A stretch of 64,000 nucleotides of DNA from Parvibaculum sp. (lineage in GTDB: Bacteria > Pseudomonadota > Alphaproteobacteria > Parvibaculales > Parvibaculaceae): the NCBI GenBank assembly GCA_002694985.1, contig NZNS01000010.1, positions 581,392 to 645,391 on the forward strand, in the 5' to 3' direction. Of the stretch, positions 56,276-64,000 are shown piece after piece; position 1 is the first letter of the stretch, and the number at the start of each line of letters is the position of its first letter. The notes beneath the pieces were generated by a model that saw only the letters and a program-made list of their open reading frames with translations, had not been told where the DNA came from and ran no database searches. Made by a program: the position numbers and the translations under genes.

Positions 56276-57343
56276 ATGTCCGAGGCCGCACAAGCCGATC
56301 AGGAAACGACGGCCATCCGCGAGGCTCATCGCTTCGACGAAAAGCGACTGGAAGCCTATTGCCAGGCGAATGTGGAGGGCTTCGGCGGAGAACTTGAGGT
56401 TCGTCAGTTTGAGGGCGGCCAGTCGAACCCTACCTTCCTCCTGATTACCACGGGCTCCGGCGGCGGCAAACGCTATGTGTTGCGCAAGAAGCCCCCCGGG
56501 CAGTTGCTCGCGAGCGCGCATCAGGTCGATCGCGAATACCGCGTCATGAAGGCACTCTCCAAAACGGACGTACCCGTTCCCCACATGTACGCGCTATGCG
56601 AGGATGAAAGTGTCATTGGCACTTCATTCTATGTGATGGAATATCTCGCAGGCCGCGTCTTCCGCGAATCCATCATGCCGGACGAAAGCGAGGCGGAGCG
56701 CCGCGCTGTCTATGCCAGCCTCGCCGAGAATCTCGCAAAGCTGCACAAGGTCGACTACCAGAAAGTAGGCCTGGGTGACTTTGGACGGCCCGGCAATTAT
56801 TTCGAGCGGCAGATCGGGCGCTGGATCAAGCAGTATCGCGGCGCCCAGACCACCGATGTGCCCGCAATGGAAAAGCTCATTGACTACCTGCCAAAACACA
56901 TTCCCGACGAACCGTCAGTGACCATTGCTCATGGCGACTACCGCCTCGGCAATACGATGTTCCATGCCACGGAGCCGCGCATGATCGCGGTTCTTGACTG
57001 GGAACTCTGCACCATCGGCCACCCGCTGGCGGATGTCGCCTATGCCTGCATGTACGATCTTCTGGGCATTGCCGGCGGCGCGGAGCCTGTCGACCGGACA
57101 AAGACACCGGGCGTACCGACGGAAGAAGAATTCGTCGCGGACTACTGTCGGCATGCGGGCCGTGACAGCATCCCCGACTGGAACTTCTACCTCGCCTTCT
57201 CGATGTTCCGCCTCGCCTCCATCAGCCAAGGCGTCTACAAGCGCGGCATCGACGGGAATGCAAGCTCGGAACGAGCCAAAACGCTCGGCGATGCATGCAA
57301 AAACCTGTCGGAGCATGCATGGCAGATTATACAGCGGAACTAA
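56276..57343 (+). CDS. ACAD10/11-type phosphotransferase (probable hydroxyacyl-CoA kinase module)
   Basis: A 355-aa aminoglycoside-phosphotransferase-fold kinase. VLRKKPPGQLLASAHQVDREYRVMKAL, YVMEYLAGRVFR, the catalytic loop HGDYRLGN (His219, Asp221, Asn226) and VLDWELCTIGHPLADVAY (Asp241) are hallmarks. The whole sequence follows the N-terminal domain of animal ACAD10 and ACAD11, and of bacterial LvaA, which phosphorylates 4-hydroxyacyl-CoA. The matching dehydrogenase module is coded 3 kb away (61511-60273). GGGGAGAGGA precedes the ATG at 56276. The substrate assignment is by family knowledge. Confidence 0.9.
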   Translation: MSEAAQADQETTAIREAHRFDEKRLEAYCQANVEGFGGELEVRQFEGGQSNPTFLLITTGSGGGKRYVLRKKPPGQLLASAHQVDREYRVMKALSKTDVPVPHMYALCEDESVIGTSFYVMEYLAGRVFRESIMPDESEAERRAVYASLAENLAKLHKVDYQKVGLGDFGRPGNYFERQIGRWIKQYRGAQTTDVPAMEKLIDYLPKHIPDEPSVTIAHGDYRLGNTMFHATEPRMIAVLDWELCTIGHPLADVAYACMYDLLGIAGGAEPVDRTKTPGVPTEEEFVADYCRHAGRDSIPDWNFYLAFSMFRLASISQGVYKRGIDGNASSERAKTLGDACKNLSEHAWQIIQRN

Positions 57344-57499
57344 CTCCTCGCGTGTTTCGGGGACAAACATGACTAACATCGCGTAAACGGCCTGGCAGCT
57401 TTCAAGAGAACGTTAAACAAATCCCCCTACCATTCCGGATATTACGGGCAGCATTTTGTCGGCAGTGGCAGGTTGAAATGCGGGATGTGGGGAGCAGTC

Positions 57500-59491
57500 A
57501 TGGGCCGTCCCTTCGACACGGGACCGCAGACAGAAGGGAATGCACCGTGTACGGATAGTACAGGTGTGGCCGGTGGAGAACGGTTCTACCGTGCTCTTGT
57601 CGAAAATGCCGATGACATTCTCACTATTCTCGATTCCAGCGGTTCCATTACCTATCAGAGCCAGGCGGTATGCAAGGTTCTCGGTTCACCGGGGGACACG
57701 CTTGTCGGACGTCGTATCGTCGATCTCGTACACCCGGATGATCGCGAGCAGTTAGGGCGGAAGATTGGGGAATGCGCCCGCGTTCCCGGAGCCGAAGTGC
57801 TGGAAGTCATCCGCCTCTCTCATGCGGACGGGAGCTGGAGACGCCTCGAAACCCGAGGCCGTAATCTTCTTGGCGATCCGAATGTCGCGGGCATCCTTTG
57901 TGTCTCGCGCGACGTCACCGAAACCTACCGCCTGGAACATCAATTACGAGAAGCCGAGCAGCTTGCCCGCTTCGGCCATTGGCGCTGGGTTAAAGGTGAG
58001 CCTGCACCTCAGTGGTCGAAGGGTGTAGCCCGCATTCTCGGCCTCGATGAAGAGAACTTGCCCGCAAGCGGCGACTGGTACGAGCATCTGGTTCATCCCG
58101 AAGATCACGGTGAACTCCTCTCGAAATTTCTCGACGCGTTTGGAACGCACGAACCTGTCAACTGCGTCACGCGATTCCGCGCGGGCGACGGATGTTACCG
58201 CTACATCAAGACCTATGCCTATGCGGAGGCCGACGCGTTCAGCGAAATCGGCGCGCTGGTGGGCCTCGCAGAAGATGTCCATGAGGAAGTCGAAGCAGAG
58301 TTGGCGGTAAAGGCGAGCGAGATAAAGTATCGCCTTCTGACCGAGCAAGCCTCGGACATCGTCGCACATTGTGACGCCGATTCCCGCGTCATGTTCATTT
58401 CTCCTGCGGTCGGCCCCATTCTCGGGCGCACACCGGAAGAATTCGTCGGCAAGCTCATTTCCGAAGAACTTATTCACCCTGATGATTTTCATCGCGCCCA
58501 CAACGCTTTCGCTCAATGCGCGCTCACGGGTGAGCAAGTGCAATGCGACTATCGCTTTCTGCATAGTGACGGGCATTATGTCTGGCTTGAATCGACGATG
58601 CGCGGTGCACTCGATTCAGACGGGGTACGCACCGCAGAGGTGATTGGCGTCACTCGCGATATCAGCGAGCGCAAGCGGCATGAGATCGAGCTGCTGGAAG
58701 CACGCGAACGCGCCGAATCCGCAAACAGAACCAAGTCCCGTTTCCTCGCCAACATGAGTCACGAACTTCGAACGCCGCTAAATGCCATTATCGGCTTTTC
58801 GGATATTCTGAAAATGGAAATGTTCGGAGCACTCGGTCATGAGCGCTATTCGGAATATGCACAGCTCATAAACGAGAGTGGCGCACTCTTGCTGGATCTC
58901 ATCAGCGATATCCTCGACATGTCGAAGATCGAAGCCGGCAAGTACGAGCTTCACCCCGAACCGCTCGACCTCGCGACACTTATCGAATCCTGCGTACGCA
59001 TTGTGCGCGGCAAGGCGGAAGAAAACGGCGTGCAGCTCGTGCATTCAATAGAATGCCAAGACGGAGCGGACATCGTGGCTGACGAGCGCGCGCTCAAGCA
59101 GATCATCCTGAACCTTCTCTCGAACTCGGTGAAGTTCACACCTTCGGGCGGGAGCATCTCCGTCGAAGCAGTCAAGGTCGAATGCGGTATCCGGTTGACC
59201 GTGGCCGATACCGGGCGCGGCATTCCAAAGGATCAGATTGCGCGGCTCGGACAACCTTTTGAGCAGATTGCAACAGATGCAGCACTCAGCAAGCAGGGGA
59301 CGGGCCTCGGCCTCGCGCTGGTAAACTCCCTTGCCGAACTGCATGGCGGGCGAATGGCGATCGAAAGTGAGTTCGGCGAGGGCACGCGCGTCACTGTCAC
59401 ACTGCCGAAATTGCCCTACTGCGAAGTGCCTGCCTGCACTGCCGCTGAAGAGGTCGCCCCCGTGCCGCCCGCAGGCGCCACCACTGGCTGA
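57500..59491 (+). CDS. PAS-domain hybrid-free sensor histidine kinase
   Basis: A 663-aa soluble histidine kinase. Three PAS domains are seen: about 25-145 (ALVENADDILTILDSSGSI), 150-265 and 280-400 (LLTEQASDIVAHCDADSRV). The phosphoacceptor His is about residue 421 in NMSHELRTPLNAIIGFSDIL. The ATPase domain has N-box ILNLLSNSVKFT, G1 DTGRGIP and G2 GTGLGLAL. There is no membrane helix or receiver domain, and no response regulator gene lies nearby. It resembles the cell-cycle kinases DivJ/PleC in its HisKA type. The start at 57500 is chosen for GGGGAG just before it. Confidence 0.92.
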   Translation: MGRPFDTGPQTEGNAPCTDSTGVAGGERFYRALVENADDILTILDSSGSITYQSQAVCKVLGSPGDTLVGRRIVDLVHPDDREQLGRKIGECARVPGAEVLEVIRLSHADGSWRRLETRGRNLLGDPNVAGILCVSRDVTETYRLEHQLREAEQLARFGHWRWVKGEPAPQWSKGVARILGLDEENLPASGDWYEHLVHPEDHGELLSKFLDAFGTHEPVNCVTRFRAGDGCYRYIKTYAYAEADAFSEIGALVGLAEDVHEEVEAELAVKASEIKYRLLTEQASDIVAHCDADSRVMFISPAVGPILGRTPEEFVGKLISEELIHPDDFHRAHNAFAQCALTGEQVQCDYRFLHSDGHYVWLESTMRGALDSDGVRTAEVIGVTRDISERKRHEIELLEARERAESANRTKSRFLANMSHELRTPLNAIIGFSDILKMEMFGALGHERYSEYAQLINESGALLLDLISDILDMSKIEAGKYELHPEPLDLATLIESCVRIVRGKAEENGVQLVHSIECQDGADIVADERALKQIILNLLSNSVKFTPSGGSISVEAVKVECGIRLTVADTGRGIPKDQIARLGQPFEQIATDAALSKQGTGLGLALVNSLAELHGGRMAIESEFGEGTRVTVTLPKLPYCEVPACTAAEEVAPVPPAGATTG

Positions 59492-59493
59492 GG

Positions 59494-60153
59494 TCAGCCG
59501 GCCATCATGCGGCGAAGCGCGCTATCGAGTTCAGCCAGCACCTTTGCTGCCGCAGGTTCTTTCGTTATTCCCTTGTAGTAAGCCTCCACCTTCGGATAGT
59601 CGCTCAGCGGATTGACGTGACCAAACATCGGTCCGATCTGATCGAAGAAGAAGAGAACGGGCACGAGTTCGCAATCGGCGAGCGTCAGGCTGTTCCCGAC
59701 AGCATGCCCGTCACCTGTGAGATAGGCTTCAAGCCAGCCCATCGCCTTCTGAAGTTCCGCCATTTCCCGAGCGACCAGCTGTGCGTCCCGGCTTGCCGGA
59801 TTGATCTGGCTAAAGAGTTCGCCCATCGGCTTCATGACGTAGAGATCGCCGATCCGGCAAAGCACCCGCATCCGCGCGATCGAAGCGGCGTCCGTCGGCC
59901 GAAGCGATATGCCGAGCCCCTTGTCTTCGAGATATTCGCAGATTGTTTCCGATTCCGGCACGATCACATCGCCATCAACGAGCAGAGGCACCTTGTGCAT
60001 CGGCGTGAGGCGGCTGAATTCCTCTTCGAGGTCCGGGTCCGGCATGTCGAGAAACTCGACTTCGAGATCCTTGGCGTACACCGCCATTCGGCAGCGCGAC
60101 GCAAAAGGCGAGAGCTGCGAGCTGTACATTTTCATGCCGGTCTTGATGCCCAT
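59494..60153 (-). CDS. Glutathione S-transferase family protein
   Basis: A 219-aa GST. MKMYSSQLSPFASRCRMAVY is the glutathione-binding strand-helix, with a Ser in SPFASR as the likely catalytic residue; KVPLLVDGDVIVPESETICEYLED has the cis-Pro and the ESxTI motif. The C-terminal half is the all-helical domain (NSLTLADCELVPVLFF). It probably conjugates or isomerises a glutathione adduct. It ends two bases from the convergent histidine kinase stop. It may share a transcript with the acyl-CoA dehydrogenase 119 bases upstream. Confidence 0.92.
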   Translation of the reverse strand: MGIKTGMKMYSSQLSPFASRCRMAVYAKDLEVEFLDMPDPDLEEEFSRLTPMHKVPLLVDGDVIVPESETICEYLEDKGLGISLRPTDAASIARMRVLCRIGDLYVMKPMGELFSQINPASRDAQLVAREMAELQKAMGWLEAYLTGDGHAVGNSLTLADCELVPVLFFFDQIGPMFGHVNPLSDYPKVEAYYKGITKEPAAAKVLAELDSALRRMMAG

Positions 60154-60272
60154 GGGCTATTTCCCGTTCAACTTGCCGTCGTAGCAAAACGGCCGGCCCC
60201 AGAAGGAACCGGCCGTCATCTCTTCACGTCACGCGCGGGCGCAAACACCGCAAATGACGAAGATATTCACGA

Positions 60273-61511
60273 TCACTCGGCCGCCGCGCGAAGCTGTTCT
60301 TTGTGCTTCTTGAACTCGAGCTTCGCGATGGTGCGGGCATGGACTTCATCCGGGCCGTCTGCAAGGCGGAGCGTCCGCATGCTGGAATACATCCGGGCGA
60401 GACCGAAATCGGAGGTCACGCCGCCGCCGCCATGCGCCTGAATGGCATCGTCGATGATCCTGAGGGCGACATTCGGCGCCGCCACCTTGATCATCGCGAT
60501 TTCCGCACGGGCGACCTTGTTGCCCACTGTGTCCATCATATAAGCCGCCTTGAGCGTCAGCAGGCGCGCCATTTCGATGTCGATACGGGCGCGCGCGACA
60601 CGCTCTTCCCAGACCGAGTGGTCGGCGATCTTCTTGCCGAATGCCTCACGTGTGAGAAGACGCTTCACCATGACTTCCAATGCACGCTCGGCCACACCGA
60701 TGGTGCGCATGCAGTGATGGATGCGGCCCGGCCCAAGGCGGCCCTGGCTGATTTCAAAGCCTCGGCCTTCGCCGAGCAGCAGGTTTTCGGCCGGGACGCG
60801 GACATTCTCGAGAATGACTTCGGCATGGCCATGCGGGGCGTCGTCATAGCCGAAGACCGGGAGCATACGGACGACCTTCACGCCCGGCGCGTCGAGCGGA
60901 ACGAGAATCTGCGACTGCTGACGGTAGGTATCGGCCTTCGGGTCGGTCTTGCCCATCACGATCGCAATCTTGCAACGCGGATCGCCCACGCCCGACGACC
61001 ACCACTTGCGGCCGTTGATCACGTATTCGTCCCCATCGCGTTCGATGCGGGTCGCAATGTTTGTGGCATCGGAGGAGGCGACCTCCGGTTCGGTCATAAG
61101 AAAGGCCGAACGCATTTTGCCTTCGAGCAGCGGCTCCAGATATTCCTTCTTCTGGCGTTCATTACCGTAGCGCTCGATCACCTCCATATTGCCAGTGTCG
61201 GGTGCGGAGCAATTGAAGACTTCCGATGCCCAGCCGACGCGGCCCATGACTTCGCACAACGACGCATATTCGAGGTTGGTCAGGCCGCCGCCACGCTCGG
61301 ATTCCGGCAGGAAGAGATTCCACAGTCCGGCATCCCTCGCCTTCGGCTTCAGGTCTTCCAGAATCTGCGGCACCTGCCAGGGATTGCCAGCCGCGCGGAA
61401 GGCTTCCATCTGATCATTATAAGTCTTCTCGTTCGGATAGATGTATTCATCCATGAACCGCTCGAGACGAGCGAGCAGTTCCTTGGTTTTTTCATTGTGG
61501 TCGAAGTTCAT
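60273..61511 (-). CDS. Acyl-CoA dehydrogenase (ACAD10/11 type)
   Basis: A 412-aa flavoprotein. [70 protein letters not shown] and [20 protein letters not shown] are fingerprints that follow animal ACAD11 closely. The domain order (N helical, beta, C helical) is complete. In the animal enzyme and in bacterial LvaC, the partner kinase phosphorylates a 4-hydroxyacyl-CoA and this dehydrogenase-type enzyme then converts it to a form fit for beta-oxidation. The kinase gene at 56276 is the likely partner, though it is on the other strand. Ordinary acyl-CoA dehydrogenation remains possible. Confidence 0.95.
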   Translation of the reverse strand: MNFDHNEKTKELLARLERFMDEYIYPNEKTYNDQMEAFRAAGNPWQVPQILEDLKPKARDAGLWNLFLPESERGGGLTNLEYASLCEVMGRVGWASEVFNCSAPDTGNMEVIERYGNERQKKEYLEPLLEGKMRSAFLMTEPEVASSDATNIATRIERDGDEYVINGRKWWSSGVGDPRCKIAIVMGKTDPKADTYRQQSQILVPLDAPGVKVVRMLPVFGYDDAPHGHAEVILENVRVPAENLLLGEGRGFEISQGRLGPGRIHHCMRTIGVAERALEVMVKRLLTREAFGKKIADHSVWEERVARARIDIEMARLLTLKAAYMMDTVGNKVARAEIAMIKVAAPNVALRIIDDAIQAHGGGGVTSDFGLARMYSSMRTLRLADGPDEVHARTIAKLEFKKHKEQLRAAAE

Positions 61512-61655
61512 CGATCTTCCCTTCGTATTTTGATGGGCGGGGACCGCAGCCCCGTCGCAATGTCGAATGCGGGCACTCTAACGGATTGAGGAGAGCAAAT
61601 CATGTGGAAAGCCACGCCGGATCGAGGGCTTTTCACGCCCGCTCCGGTATGCGGA

Positions 61656-62099
61656 TCAGTCTCGCCGCACTGCGAAAAAATCGCGCAGGAGCTCTGCAGC
61701 ACGGCTCTCGCCAAACCCTCCATAAACTTCGGGCCGGTGGTGACAGGTCGTCTGTGCGAAGATGCGGGGTCCGTGATCCACGCCCCCGCCCTTCTCGTCG
61801 GATGCGCCGTAATAGAGGCGTCTGAGCCTCGCAAACGAGATCGCCCCCGCACACATCGGGCAAGGCTCCAGCGTCACATAGAGATCGCAGCCCGTCAGCC
61901 GTTCCGTTCCCAGCGCCGCGCAGGCCTCCCGGATCGCGAGAAGCTCGGCGTGAGCCGTCGGGTCTTTCAGTTCGAGGGTCCGGTTCCCCGCCCGCGCGAC
62001 AATCCGCCCCTCCCCATCCGTGACGACCGCGCCGACCGGCACCTCGCCGCGCGCGGCGGCCGCTTCGGCTTCCTCGAAAGCCAGGTCCATCGGACGCAT
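61656..62099 (-). CDS. tadA: tRNA(adenine-34) deaminase TadA
   Basis: A 147-aa zinc deaminase, the usual TadA length. His50 and Glu52 (TAHAELLAI) and the cysteines 80 and 83 (LEPCPMCAG) form the zinc site. GEVPVGAVV, AISFARLRRLYYGASDEKGG and the end AAELLRDFF are typical. It makes inosine at the wobble position of tRNA-Arg(ACG). ATGs at 62090, 62123 and 62171 are alternatives; 62099 is chosen by family length. It diverges from rluB. Confidence 0.93.
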   Translation of the reverse strand: MRPMDLAFEEAEAAAARGEVPVGAVVTDGEGRIVARAGNRTLELKDPTAHAELLAIREACAALGTERLTGCDLYVTLEPCPMCAGAISFARLRRLYYGASDEKGGGVDHGPRIFAQTTCHHRPEVYGGFGESRAAELLRDFFAVRRD

Positions 62100-62283
62100 T
62101 TCGGGGCCTGTCTGGGCGCGCATCCGGGAGCTTGCCCGGGGGGATGTGGGGGTGTGGGGTCCGTCGGTCATGGGCGCGACCGTGCCGCGTGGCCGCGAAC
62201 TTGGCAAGCACCGGCTTCGATCGCATGCCGGTCGAGCATCCTGCACCTTCCTGTATGGCGGGGCTCCTGCTAAAGAGAAGCCC

Positions 62284-63309
62284 ATGACACCCCGCTCAGA
62301 CAGCTCCCCCTCCACGCCCGAAGGCGACCGTATCGCGAAAGTCATCGCGAGAGCAGGCATCTGCTCGCGCCGCGAGGCGGAAAAGCTCATCGAAGAGGGC
62401 CGTGTCACGGTAAATGGCAAGGTGCTGAAAAGCCCGGCCCTCAATGTTACGGGCCGCGAAACCATCATCGTGGATGGTAAAGTGCTGCCCTCAAAGGAGC
62501 CCACAAGGCTGTGGCGCTACCACAAACCGGCCGGCCTCGTGACCACCGCGAAAGACCCGGAGGGCCGAACGACCGTTTTCGAAAAACTGCCGGACGATAT
62601 TCCTCGCGTGGTTTCGGTGGGGCGCCTCGATATCAACACCGAGGGACTGCTGCTGCTCACCAATGACGGCGACCTCGCCCGGCTGCTCGAACTGCCCGCG
62701 ACCGGCTGGACCCGGCGCTACCGTGTGCGCGCCTGGGGGCGCATCACACAGGCGGATCTCGACAAGCTGAAAAACGGAATCACCGTCGAAGGCGTGCGCT
62801 ATGGCCCCATCGAAGCCGTCATCGACAAGGTGCAGGGATCGAATGTGTGGCTGACGCTCAGCCTCAAGGAAGGCAAGAACCGCGAAGTGAAACGCGTGCT
62901 GGCCGAACTTGGATTGAGCGTGAACCGGCTGATCCGGCTTTCCTTCGGCCCGTTCCAGATTGGCGATCTCGAGCCTGGCGACATCAAGCTGGTGCCACAG
63001 CGAGTGCTGATGGATCAGCTTGGCGCCCATGCGGAACAGTTTGCACAACCAGAGGCCCGCCCAGCCCGGGTACCTGCCGGAAAGCCCGATCACCCCGGCA
63101 AGGGCACCGCCAGGCCGAAGAGCAAGGCGCCGCGTCCGCACCGCGCCGGAACGGCGGACAAGAAGGCCCCGACGAGAAAGGGGCCACCAAAAAAGAGTTC
63201 AGAGAACAGAAGCCCGGAGAAGAAGGGCACAGAGAACAAGAAACCCGAGAGCAAGAAAACGGACAACCGGAGAAAGGCGCCTCATGCGGATCGTCGGCGG
63301 CGCTCTTAG
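62284..63309 (+). CDS. rluB: Pseudouridine synthase of the RluB/RsuA family
   Basis: A 341-aa rRNA pseudouridine synthase. The N-terminal S4 domain (AKVIARAGICSRREAEKLI) is followed by the catalytic domain with Asp116 in SVGRLDINTEGLLLLTNDG. GKNREVKRVLAELGLSVNRLIR is the family motif. The last 80 residues are a Lys/Pro-rich basic tail (KAPRPHRAGTADKKAPT onward) that relatives in Alphaproteobacteria also tend to have. RluB is preferred over RsuA by length and tail, but the target (23S U2605 or other) is inferred. Its end overlaps rsmD by 26 bases. Confidence 0.92.
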   Translation: MTPRSDSSPSTPEGDRIAKVIARAGICSRREAEKLIEEGRVTVNGKVLKSPALNVTGRETIIVDGKVLPSKEPTRLWRYHKPAGLVTTAKDPEGRTTVFEKLPDDIPRVVSVGRLDINTEGLLLLTNDGDLARLLELPATGWTRRYRVRAWGRITQADLDKLKNGITVEGVRYGPIEAVIDKVQGSNVWLTLSLKEGKNREVKRVLAELGLSVNRLIRLSFGPFQIGDLEPGDIKLVPQRVLMDQLGAHAEQFAQPEARPARVPAGKPDHPGKGTARPKSKAPRPHRAGTADKKAPTRKGPPKKSSENRSPEKKGTENKKPESKKTDNRRKAPHADRRRRS

Positions 63310-63850
63310 AGGCCGCGCCATCACAGCACCGAAACGCGACACCGTGCGGCCGACCAGCGACCGCACACGCGAAGCCCTGTTCAACATTCTCGCCCATGCC
63401 GATTTCGGCAGTTTCGAGCTTGAAGGGGCGCGCGTGCTCGACCTGTTTGCCGGCACCGGCGCACTCGGCATCGAGGCTATTTCGCGCGGCGCCGCCTTCG
63501 CGCTCTTCGTCGAGGATAATGCCGAAAGTCGCGGCGCGATCCGCGAGAACCTCGAATATCTCGGTCTCAACGGCAACGCGAAAATCTACAGGCGCGATGC
63601 AACGCGGCTCGGTCCCCGGCCCGGCAGCGTCGGCCCGGCCTTCTCGCTCGTCTTCGCCGACCCGCCCTATGGCAAGGGGCTTGGAAGCGCGGCGCTTCTC
63701 TCCGCGCGTGAGGGCGGCTGGCTCACGCCCGATGCCCTGTGCATCGTGGAAGAAACCGCGATGGCCGATTTCGAAGCGCCGGAAGGTTTCGAGGAACTCG
63801 ACCGTCGGCGCTACCGCGACACCGAAGTCGTTTTCATGCGGCTCGCGTGA
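63284..63850 (+). CDS. rsmD: 16S rRNA (guanine-966-N2)-methyltransferase
   Basis: A 188-aa SAM-dependent methyltransferase. MRIVGGALRGRAITAP and RPTSDRTREALFNIL form the RsmD N-terminus; VLDLFAGTGALGIEAISRGA is the SAM loop and DPPYGKG (126-132) the catalytic motif. It methylates G966 of 16S rRNA. The ATG at 63284 is inside the final codons of rluB, a 26-base overlap; in-frame sequence further upstream encodes an unlikely Arg-rich stretch, which is the other frame of the rluB tail. A HAD-family gene follows after 25 bases. Confidence 0.95.
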   Translation: MRIVGGALRGRAITAPKRDTVRPTSDRTREALFNILAHADFGSFELEGARVLDLFAGTGALGIEAISRGAAFALFVEDNAESRGAIRENLEYLGLNGNAKIYRRDATRLGPRPGSVGPAFSLVFADPPYGKGLGSAALLSAREGGWLTPDALCIVEETAMADFEAPEGFEELDRRRYRDTEVVFMRLA

Positions 63851-63875
63851 GTTTCGCTCTCCAGCATCAAGGAAT

Positions 63876-64000
63876 ATGACTTTGCTCCTGATACCCGGCC
63901 TTTCCGCCATTGCCGACAAATACGACGCGCTGCTCTGCGATGTCTGGGGTGTGCTGCATAACGGGAAGCGCGCCTATCCGGGCGTGCCGGAAGCACTGGC
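63876..64000 (+). CDS. HAD-superfamily IIA hydrolase (3' end outside window)
   Basis: The frame opens at ATG 63876 (MTLLLIPGLSAIADKYDALL) and runs off the end of the window after 41 codons. CDVWGVLHNG contains the DxD-like catalytic motif of the HAD fold in the form (DVWG) seen in TIGR01459, class IIA. It would be a phosphatase of unknown substrate. It follows rsmD by 25 bases and could be co-transcribed. Little more can be said from the fragment. Confidence 0.85.
   Translation, partial: MTLLLIPGLSAIADKYDALLCDVWGVLHNGKRAYPGVPEAL

Noticed and set aside
62020..62283. N-terminal extension of RluB by 88 residues
   Set aside because: It overlaps the divergent tadA gene and has no likeness to the S4 family start.

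Overview
The window is GC-rich chromosomal DNA from an alphaproteobacterium. Pointers are a CcrM-type GANTC methyltransferase preceded by a dense cluster of GANTC sites, a split ATP synthase with an Fo-only operon (atpI-atpB-atpE-b'-b), the mutY / DciA-like / DsbA-like / smc block, a ctaC-ctaD-ctaB-small ORF-ctaE-DUF983-surf1 oxidase cluster, and the ispH-thrB-rnhA trio. Gene content and order recall the Hyphomicrobiales/Parvibaculum lineage, but that is an impression and not a proof. I saw no rRNA, tRNA, CRISPR array, prophage or transposase.

Layout. 1-3.7 kb: the end of a MoaB-type gene, then a minus-strand run of a COG0523 GTPase (CobW family), DUF1826, a 65-aa protein and an iron alcohol dehydrogenase, headed by a near-perfect Zur-type palindrome. 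3.8-7.8 kb: mscL, a three-gene glycosyltransferase-type operon, a PA0069-type radical SAM protein, a small GIY-YIG protein and a broken second copy. 7.8-16.3 kb: a composite inverted repeat, rnhB, ccrM, mutY with an unusual repeat-bearing insert, a DciA-like gene, a DsbA-like thioredoxin and smc. 16.4-19.3 kb: Fo genes. 19.3-26.2 kb: a dienelactone-hydrolase-like protein, a nucleotidyltransferase and the glycine cleavage operon (gcvT-gcvH-gcvPA-gcvPB) behind a tandem glycine riboswitch with a clear promoter, then a lipoprotein. 26.4-31.1 kb: ispH-thrB-rnhA, a peroxiredoxin, a stand-alone DsbD-alpha protein and YqgE. 31.1-45 kb, all minus strand: an EAL protein with a degenerate GGDEF, GNAT, M16 peptidase, thrC, M32 carboxypeptidase and the aa3 oxidase cluster, which lacks ctaG at its usual place. 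45.4-54 kb: an uncharacterised 131-aa protein, tldD, gshA, a quinone-reductase-like flavoprotein, rsmE, a NUDIX protein, ubiA and an MFS transporter, with several short repeats between genes. 54.1-61.5 kb: a 56-aa protein, TetR plus fatty-acid desaturase, an ACAD10/11-type kinase module, a three-PAS histidine kinase, a GST and an ACAD10/11-type acyl-CoA dehydrogenase. 61.6-64 kb: tadA, rluB, rsmD and the start of a HAD-family hydrolase.

Most of the window is housekeeping: DNA modification and repair, ATP synthesis, respiration, one-carbon metabolism, threonine and isoprenoid synthesis, and RNA modification. The points most worth following up are the putative Zur-controlled zinc-sparing operon that ends in an iron-dependent dehydrogenase, the split ACAD10/11-like kinase and dehydrogenase pair, the GANTC cluster ahead of ccrM, the missing ctaG, and the repeats that have entered or damaged coding sequence (mutY insert, GIY-YIG deletion).
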